From positions 80,170 to 144,169 of the forward strand of contig NZ_JAFKHE010000020.1 in NCBI RefSeq assembly GCF_017307495.1: a stretch of 64,000 nucleotides of DNA, given 5' to 3'. How positions within the stretch are numbered: position 1 is the first letter of the stretch; each line of letters opens with the position of its first letter. The translations under genes and the position numbers were made by a program. The notes below the pieces were generated by a model. That model saw only the letters and a list, made by a program, of their open reading frames with translations. It did no database searches and was not told where the DNA came from. This document shows, one piece after another, positions 58,719 through 64,000 of the stretch. This DNA is from Devosia sp. GTDB lineage: Bacteria > Pseudomonadota > Alphaproteobacteria > Rhizobiales > Devosiaceae.

Positions 58719-59252
58719 TCAGGCGCAGGCCTTGGCGATCTCTCCCAGCGCCGCGGTCACGCCCGACAGGTCGTAATTGTCGGTCATCTTGTTGCCCTTG
58801 GCCGAAATGCCGGTGACGACGAGCTTGGAACCCGCCTTCATGGCCTCGACGAAGGTCGCCTCGTCGGCTTCGACGGCGAGCCAGGCTGCTTCGCCCTCGG
58901 TGACCATGGGGAAGGTCTTGCCGTCGATAGTGGCGCTGACATTGGCCTGGGCGTTGAACGGGTAGCCGACCTGGGTCTGGACCTCGTTCTTGGTGCCGAG
59001 GCCCTTGCGGTTGATGATGAGGAAGTGGATCGGGCTGCGGCGCACCGGGCTGCCGCCAACCTCCTTGGGGCTCCAGTCGGCGGGGCTCGCCGAGATGTAG
59101 CACATGAGCCCGTTGGCATCGCTGCCGCTCCACGCGGTCCACGCCTTGAAGGTGCCCAGCTGCTTGATTTCCTGGGCCATGGCCGGCGCCGAAAGGGCTG
59201 CCATGAGGCCGGCGGCAAGCAGGCCGGCCAGAACCATACGCGGTGATGTCAT
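58719..59252 (-). CDS. IalB-family periplasmic protein (first of a tandem pair)
   Basis: 177 residues with a signal peptide (MVLAGLLAAGLMAALSAPAMAQE). Then LGTFKAWTAWSG, LMCYISASPADW and PIHFLIINRKGLGTKNEVQTQ, with a last cysteine in AKACA. Same pattern as its downstream neighbour at 58078, with limited identity, so an old duplication. 131 nt separate the two. ATG 59252 is chosen because the signal peptide begins there. Confidence 0.85.
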   Translation of the reverse strand: MTSPRMVLAGLLAAGLMAALSAPAMAQEIKQLGTFKAWTAWSGSDANGLMCYISASPADWSPKEVGGSPVRRSPIHFLIINRKGLGTKNEVQTQVGYPFNAQANVSATIDGKTFPMVTEGEAAWLAVEADEATFVEAMKAGSKLVVTGISAKGNKMTDNYDLSGVTAALGEIAKACA

Positions 59253-59449
59253 CGCCCGAACATCCTTGTCCGAAAGTTGCGCAACCAGCACCCCGGCATC
59301 CTGCCACGGTATGGTTACCAAGGTCTCAAACCGGTCGCGCATATTGAGTCAGGTGGCGACCTTAGCGGCAATCATGTCGGCAATTTGACGCGCAGAACCG
59401 CCGGATTTCCTGTTTGGGCCCGCATGGTGAAGGAAGCGTTAACGCACCA

Positions 59450-59989
59450 TCACGCCGCCAATGGATAGGCCTGCTCCACGAGATAAGGGCCGCCCCCGAC
59501 GGAGTCGCGGGATGAGAACAGCACGAAGCGGCCGACCTTGAACTCCAGCGGCGCGAAGTGGCCGGACAGCGCGATGAAGCGGGCGACCTCGCCGGCCGAT
59601 ACGCCACGCAGGCGGGCAAGCGCCACATGCGGCACGAACTTGCGGCCCTCGGGCGAAAGCCCGCAGCGCTGCAGGATGCGTTCCTGCGCGGCCTGCAGGC
59701 GCAGCAGCGCCATGTTGGCGGCGCAGCCGACGAACAGGGCGCGCGGCGTGTTGCCGCCGAACGAGCCGAGATGGTCGAGGCGGATGTTGAAGGCCTCGCT
59801 GTCGGCCAGCCGGTCGAGCATGTCGGTCACCTCGCTGGCGACGCGATGGTCGACATCGCCGATGAAGCGCAGCGTGATGTGATAGTTCTCGGTGTCGATC
59901 CAGCGGGCGCCGGACAGGCCGCCCCGCTTCAGGGAGAGGGCCATCCCGACCTCGGGCGGCACCTCGATTCCGGTAAAGAGCCTGGGCAT
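59450..59989 (-). CDS. thpR: RNA 2',3'-cyclic phosphodiesterase (2H family)
   Basis: 179 residues, LigT/ThpR family. The first catalytic motif is HITLRFIG (HxTxRF). The second is HVALARLRG, with Ala where Thr is usual. The enzyme opens 2',3'-cyclic phosphates on RNA; the physiological role is unclear. GGGAGGG precedes ATG 59989. The frame continues upstream, but without support. Confidence 0.88.
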   Translation of the reverse strand: MPRLFTGIEVPPEVGMALSLKRGGLSGARWIDTENYHITLRFIGDVDHRVASEVTDMLDRLADSEAFNIRLDHLGSFGGNTPRALFVGCAANMALLRLQAAQERILQRCGLSPEGRKFVPHVALARLRGVSAGEVARFIALSGHFAPLEFKVGRFVLFSSRDSVGGGPYLVEQAYPLAA

Positions 59990-60179
59990 CCGACCCTCCC
60001 TTTGCCGTGGCGGATCCCGGTGATTCGGACCTGCCATCGGCTGGACCGTAGCGAGGCGGGGCGGGTCCGGCAAGCGGGCAGTCCGGTGCGCCGGACCCCG
60101 TTCCGCCGTGAGGCGAACACCATCGCGTAAACCGTTGAAGGCGTGCGACATTAGGTGACGGCAAGTTGAGGGCCCCCGT

Positions 60180-60210
60180 CTTGTATTCGCCGGAGGCTGC
60201 CCTCATATTA
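60180..60210 (+). promoter_or_regulatory. Possible heat-shock (sigma-32) promoter
   Basis: CTTG at 60180-60183 and CCTCATATTA at 60201-60210, with 17 bases between. This fits the alphaproteobacterial RpoH pattern CTTG-N17/18-CCCATAT-like. It lies 66 nt before the Bax-inhibitor-1-family gene. Confidence 0.4.
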
Positions 60211-60275
60211 ATCCACCGACGGCAAGGGCTCGGAGGAGCGCCCCGTCCGCGTCGCCAGGAAAGGATATTTTCGTC

Positions 60276-61049
60276 ATGGCTGAATTCGACCGTCCGACTA
60301 TCGCCGCTCAGCGGGCCGGAACCGCCGCGGCCATCGATGAGGGCCTGCGCAGCTATATGCTGAAGGTCTACAACTACATGGGCATCGGCCTCGTGGTCAC
60401 GGGCCTCGTTGCCTATTTCGGCAACGCGATGGCCACCACCACCGATTCTGCCAAGGCGGCCGCCCAGCTGGCCAATGGCGAGTACCTCACCCAGTGGGGC
60501 GTCCTGCTCTATACCAGCCCGCTGATGTGGGTGATCGCCTTCGCGCCGCTCGCCTTCGTGCTGGTGCTGAGCTTCGGCATCAACAAGCTGAGCGCCGGTA
60601 CCGCGCAGATCCTGTTCTGGGTGTTCGCGGCCGTGATGGGCCTGAGCCTCAGCTCGATCTTCATGGTCTATACCGATGCCTCGATCGCCAAGGTGTTCTT
60701 CATCTCGGCGGCGACGTTCGGTGCGATGAGCCTGTATGGCTACACCACCAAGCGTGACCTCACCGGCATCGGCAACTTCCTGATCATGGGCCTGATCGGC
60801 CTGATCATCGCCAGCCTGGTCAACATCTTCCTGGCCTCGAGCATGCTCGACTTCGCCATCTCGGCGATCGGCGTGCTGATCTTCGTCGGCCTCACCGCCT
60901 ACGATACGCAGCGGATCAAGGAGAGCTATGACGAGGGCCATGGCGCGGACGTGCTGCAGAAGACCGCGGTGATGGGCGCGCTGTCGCTCTACCTCGACTT
61001 CATCAACCTGTTCCTGATGCTGCTGCGCCTGTTCGGCAACCGTGAATAA
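60276..61049 (+). CDS. Bax inhibitor-1/YccA family membrane protein
   Basis: 257 residues with about seven membrane spans. BI-1 features: LRSYMLKVYNYMGIGL in span 1, VFFISAATFGAMSLYGYTTKRDLT in the middle and GLTAYDTQRIKESY near the end. E. coli YccA regulates FtsH; others conduct Ca2+. AAAGGA lies upstream of ATG 60276. A strong terminator follows. Confidence 0.93.
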   Translation: MAEFDRPTIAAQRAGTAAAIDEGLRSYMLKVYNYMGIGLVVTGLVAYFGNAMATTTDSAKAAAQLANGEYLTQWGVLLYTSPLMWVIAFAPLAFVLVLSFGINKLSAGTAQILFWVFAAVMGLSLSSIFMVYTDASIAKVFFISAATFGAMSLYGYTTKRDLTGIGNFLIMGLIGLIIASLVNIFLASSMLDFAISAIGVLIFVGLTAYDTQRIKESYDEGHGADVLQKTAVMGALSLYLDFINLFLMLLRLFGNRE

Positions 61050-61082
61050 TCGCAGCGATCAGCGAGTCTGATTGGACGTTTG

Positions 61083-61116
61083 AAGGGGCCGCGATCTATC
61101 AAGATCGCGGCCCCTT
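61083..61116 (+). terminator. Rho-independent terminator
   Basis: Perfect 15-bp stem AAGGGGCCGCGATCT/AGATCGCGGCCCCTT with a 4-nt loop, about 34 nt after the BI-1 gene. The short T/C tail follows. Confidence 0.85.
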
Positions 61117-61131
61117 CCTGTTCCTGGATCC

Positions 61132-61632
61132 ATGATGAGCGACATCATCCTCCGCCCCTTCGAATGGCGCGACGTTCCTGATATCACGGCGATCTACCGC
61201 CCCTATGTCACCGACACGGTGATCACCTTCGAATACGATCCGCCCAGCGAGGCGGTGATGGCCGGCCGCTTCGGGACCATGGTGGATCTCGGCCATCCCA
61301 TCATCGTGGCCGAACGTGACGGCGCGGTCGTGGGCTACGCCTATGCCTCGTTCTACCGCACGCGCGTCGCCTACCGCTTCACCTGCGAGAACTCGATCTA
61401 CCTGCGGCAGGACATGATCGGGCAGGGCCTCGGGGGACGATTGCTCGACAAGCTGATCGAGGAAAGCCGCGCCTGCGGCTTCAAGCAGATGATCGCGGTG
61501 ATCACGGCCGAACGCGCCAACTCGGTGCGCCTGCACGAGAAGGCCGGCTTCATCCATGTCGGCACGCAGGAGGCCACCGGCTTCAAGTTCGACCGTTGGA
61601 TCGGCGTCACCTACATGCAGAAGGCGCTGTAG
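61132..61632 (+). CDS. GNAT N-acetyltransferase, phosphinothricin-acetyltransferase-like
   Basis: 166 residues. PAT/YncA-type layout: LRPFEWRDVPDITAIY, VVGYAYASFYRTRVAYRFTCENSIYL, the CoA loop GQGLGGRLLDKLI and NSVRLHEKAGFIHVG. It acetylates a small amine, such as methionine sulfoximine or sulfone in some relatives. The start is ATG 61132 or 61135. Confidence 0.88.
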   Translation: MMSDIILRPFEWRDVPDITAIYRPYVTDTVITFEYDPPSEAVMAGRFGTMVDLGHPIIVAERDGAVVGYAYASFYRTRVAYRFTCENSIYLRQDMIGQGLGGRLLDKLIEESRACGFKQMIAVITAERANSVRLHEKAGFIHVGTQEATGFKFDRWIGVTYMQKAL

Positions 61633-61942
61633 GCGGCCGGCCGGCAGCCGGCTGCTGCCCCCTTTGCGAAGGGCGCGAGGTGCGCCCGGGGCTGACTGCA
61701 CGGGTTTCCGACTCGCTAGGGTCGCGATCATCGGGGATCATCGGCTGGTGGGATCACCTGAGCTGATCCCGTCGCATGACGGGACCGGACACCTTGCGTC
61801 AGCGATCAGTGTCGCGCCGCAAATCCATCGCCCGTCATGCACCATGCTATCGACCCGGCGACATCACTACGCCTGCAGCCCACCTTGGCGCAGATGATTT
61901 CCTTCGGTACGCATTAGGCCTCAAAATGCGGAGGAGCGCCGA
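61633..61942. other. Gap without a gene
   Basis: 310 nt. A GCCGGCCGGCAGCCGGC palindrome directly follows the GNAT gene and could end its transcript. The rest, with several GATCA/TGATC half-palindromes (61728-61773), has no coding look and should include the promoter of the AGE-epimerase gene. Confidence 0.4.
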
Positions 61943-63181
61943 ATGCCTGCATCGCCCACCCACACCCCCTGGCTCAGCCGCCCCTATCACCGCCAGTGGC
62001 TCCGCGATCAGGCTGAGGCGCTGTTCGCCTTCTATGGCAACCGCTCGTTCAACCCGGCCGGCGGCTTCTTCGAGCTCACCGCGACCGGCGCGCCTATAAA
62101 GCCGCAAAACCCGGTGCGCGGCATCCATTCCACCGCGCGCATGGTGCATTGCTTTGCCATCGCGAGCCTGCTCGGCCGGCCGGGGTCGGATCCGATCGTC
62201 GACCACGGCATGCACTACCTCTGGAACAACCATCGCGACGCCGAGCGCGGCGGTTATTTCTGGGCTGTCGATGACAATGGCGCTTCCGACAAGGGCCGCA
62301 AGCAGGGCTATGGCCACGCCTTCGTACTGCTCGCCGCCTCGAGCGCGAAACTCGTCGGCCACCCGCTCGCCGACCAGATGATCGCCGACGTCACCGAGGT
62401 GATCGAGACCCGCTTCTGGAACAAGGCGCACGGCGCCATCGACGAGGAGTTCAACGCCGACTGGACGCCGATCTCGGACTACCATGGCCAGAATTCCAAC
62501 ATGCACCTGACCGAGGCGCTGATGGCCGCCTTCGAGGCCACGGGCGAGCGCGACTACCTCACCAAGGCCGAGTCGATCGCCGACCTGATCATCAATCGCC
62601 GCGCCCGGGAAAACGGCTTCCGCGTCGCCGAGCACTTCGATGCGAACTGGGCCGTCGACAAGGGCTACACCGGCGACCAGATGTTCCGCCCGCCCGGCAC
62701 CACGCCGGGCCACTGGCTCGAATGGTCGCGCCTCGTTTTGCAACTCTGGGCGCTGGGCGGCAAGCAGCACGCCTGGATGCCGGAGGCGTCCGAGGCGCTG
62801 TTCCGTCAGGCCGTCACCATCGGCTGGGACGAAAAGCACGGCGGCTTCTTCTACAACCTCGACTGGTCCGACAAGCCGGACATGCGCCACAAGCTCTGGT
62901 GGCCGGTCTCCGAGGGCGTCGGCGCCGCGGCCTTCCTCATCGCCCACAAGCCGAGCGCCTTCCACGAGACCTGGTACCGCAATATCTGGGACGTGATCGC
63001 CCGCCACCACATCGACGGCGTCAACGGCGCCTGGCACGAGCAGCTGACCGAGGACATGCAGCCGGCCTACTCGCTCTTCGCGGGCAAGGGCGACATCTAC
63101 CACGCGCTGCAGGCCTGCCTGATCCCGCTGTATCGGGCGGAGGGCAGCGTGACCAAGGGCATCGTCGAGGCGATGCGGTAG
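61943..63181 (+). CDS. AGE-family sugar epimerase/isomerase (YihS-like)
   Basis: 412 residues, (alpha/alpha)6-barrel. Catalytic/substrate residues match the YihS/mannose-isomerase layout: R66 (STARMVH), H188 (NSNMHLTEA), H257 (PGHWLEWSRL) and H387 (KGDIYHALQ). This branch interconverts aldoses and ketoses such as mannose-fructose or sulfoquinovose-sulfofructose. No sulfoquinovose genes are near, so a D-mannose isomerase role is more likely, but unproven. GGAG precedes ATG 61943. Confidence 0.9.
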   Translation: MPASPTHTPWLSRPYHRQWLRDQAEALFAFYGNRSFNPAGGFFELTATGAPIKPQNPVRGIHSTARMVHCFAIASLLGRPGSDPIVDHGMHYLWNNHRDAERGGYFWAVDDNGASDKGRKQGYGHAFVLLAASSAKLVGHPLADQMIADVTEVIETRFWNKAHGAIDEEFNADWTPISDYHGQNSNMHLTEALMAAFEATGERDYLTKAESIADLIINRRARENGFRVAEHFDANWAVDKGYTGDQMFRPPGTTPGHWLEWSRLVLQLWALGGKQHAWMPEASEALFRQAVTIGWDEKHGGFFYNLDWSDKPDMRHKLWWPVSEGVGAAAFLIAHKPSAFHETWYRNIWDVIARHHIDGVNGAWHEQLTEDMQPAYSLFAGKGDIYHALQACLIPLYRAEGSVTKGIVEAMR

Positions 63182-63396
63182 AACTTCTGCGGGGGCAACC
63201 TTTTCGTCCCAGGTCATTCCGGCGCACGCCGGAATCGAGCCTGGGGTGTCGCAACCGACTGTGGAGGCGGAGACCCAGGCTGGACCACTGCGCTCGCCAG
63301 GGGGACATCGTGCGTCGGAGTATCCGCTGGCGCTTCCCGCCCCACCCCACCCAGTTGCGCTAGGCCCCGCTGCCGCGAGGACCAAGCTCCACCCGG

Positions 63397-63490
63397 CGTC
63401 ATTCCCGCGAAAGCGGGAACCCAGTGGGATGTCTCCACGGCCAGTAAGCCCTGACGCATCGCACTAGGTTCCCGCTTTCGCGGGAATGAC
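63397..63490. repeat. Paired GTCAT palindromic repeat
   Basis: CGTCATTCCCGCGAAAGCGGGAACCC at the left and GGTTCCCGCTTTCGCGGGAATGAC at the right, about 45 bases apart. Best-preserved copy in the window. Confidence 0.85.
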
Positions 63491-63526
63491 ACCAGTGTGG
63501 TGCACCATCCAGCCCCACCCACTGCT

Positions 63527-63605
63527 GTCATCCCGGGCTCGACCCGGGATCCATCGCTCCACCGGAACGGGCTGCGCGTTGGGTCCCTGCTTTCGCGGGG
63601 ATGAC
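63527..63605. repeat. Paired GTCAT palindromic repeat
   Basis: GTCATCCCGGGCTCGACCCGGGATCC at the left and GGGTCCCTGCTTTCGCGGGGATGAC at the right. It lies 36 bases after the copy at 63397, so these two form a small cluster. Confidence 0.8.
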
Positions 63606-64000
63606 ACCGAGAGTGACTGGAATATCAGTGGCTTGTCGGTGGCGCGCAGAATTTTGTCCCCCTCACTCGGCACCCATGCGATTCTCCCACCCGTCCGCTG
63701 CACCGAAGCGAGATCATGACGAGTGGTTGGTGCAGGGGAGGTTGGGTGGGGTGGCAGTCGTGTTGCCCCAGGCTCAAAGCACGCGCGGCATGGTCCGGTT
63801 CGCCGGATGAGCCGCTGTCAACGCGGGGCAGCGCCATGCCGGTGCTGCCAGGGACTGGAAGCTGCCGGGCATGGGCAGCGGAGCTACGGGTTCGCGTCAG
63901 GCAGACGCCGGCGGATACCGGGCGCCCCCGGTCTCGCGATGCGGCACGGGATGCGCCCGGGTCCGCGTGCCATAGGCCCAAAACCCCGATCGGCCGGCGA

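Larger units (their letters stand above)
63182..64000. other. Repeat-rich gap to the window end, no gene supported
   Basis: 819 nt. It holds a single GTCATTCCGGCGCACGCCGGAA hairpin (63213-63235) and two paired GTCAT palindromes (63397-63490 and 63527-63605). From about 63640 on there is unfamiliar sequence with many short frames, none with a recognisable domain. A 118-codon minus-strand frame (63625-63981) has an amino-acid content unlike a real protein. Confidence 0.5.

Noticed and set aside
63625..63981. 118-codon minus-strand frame near the window end
   Set aside because: Odd composition, no domain and no ribosome-binding site.

Overview
This 64 kb, high-GC window reads as a stretch of chromosome from an alphaproteobacterium of the order Hyphomicrobiales, most likely the Devosia group. 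That placement is an inference from gene order and family content: ffh-rpsP-rimM-trmD-rplS, dapF-mtaB-ftsY-yciB, acnA divergent from ccmABCDG, DUF2794 beside a membrane pyrophosphatase, IalB-type periplasmic proteins, and many palindromic intergenic repeats. No rRNA, tRNA, transposase, integrase, phage gene or CRISPR array was found. Most of the window is ordinary housekeeping sequence; the less usual parts are listed below.

Region 1 (1-12 kb) is the most accessory-looking part. After a DUF2934 protein, a RidA protein, an FAD oxidoreductase, a 5'-3' exonuclease, an MFS exporter and an esterase comes a probable sugar or sugar-acid catabolic locus (5783-11976). It contains an SDR dehydrogenase resembling the BDH2/2-keto-3-deoxy-L-fuconate dehydrogenase type, an APH-fold kinase, a divergent enolase paralogue that has lost two catalytic residues, a LacI-type regulator and a xylonate/arabinonate-type IlvD/EDD dehydratase. 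The kinase and enolase-like genes are 7 nt apart. This is the best candidate for an undescribed pathway.

Region 2 (12-25 kb) holds signalling and maintenance genes: a stand-alone cyclic-nucleotide-binding domain, a CHASE2 adenylate cyclase, the protein AMPylase SelO, an RlmD/TrmA-type RNA methyltransferase boxed between two copies of a long palindromic repeat, a large FAD/Fe-S dehydrogenase, a YqjI-like PadR repressor with an obvious operator set, an atypical metallo-beta-lactamase-fold protein and a nucleotidyltransferase-like protein.

Region 3 (24-30 kb, minus strand) is the ffh-rpsP-rimM-trmD-rplS translation block. A HupE/UreJ metal transporter is inserted between trmD and rplS under a clear cobalamin riboswitch. 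Both S16 and L19 carry long Ala/Glu-rich tails.

Region 4 (30-43 kb) has dapF-mtaB-ftsY-yciB as an overlapping operon with two CRP-like sites upstream, then the cytochrome c maturation operon ccmABCDG on the minus strand and divergent acnA.

Region 5 (43-64 kb) includes a K+-independent-type H+-pyrophosphatase, YggT, DedA, TypA, a PAS-PAS-GGDEF-EAL protein, ArgG, RlmJ, RlmN coupled to a TPR-sulfotransferase fusion, two tandem IalB-like proteins, ThpR, a Bax-inhibitor-1 family protein, a GNAT acetyltransferase and an AGE-family sugar epimerase. The last 800 bases are repeat-rich and hold no gene I can support.
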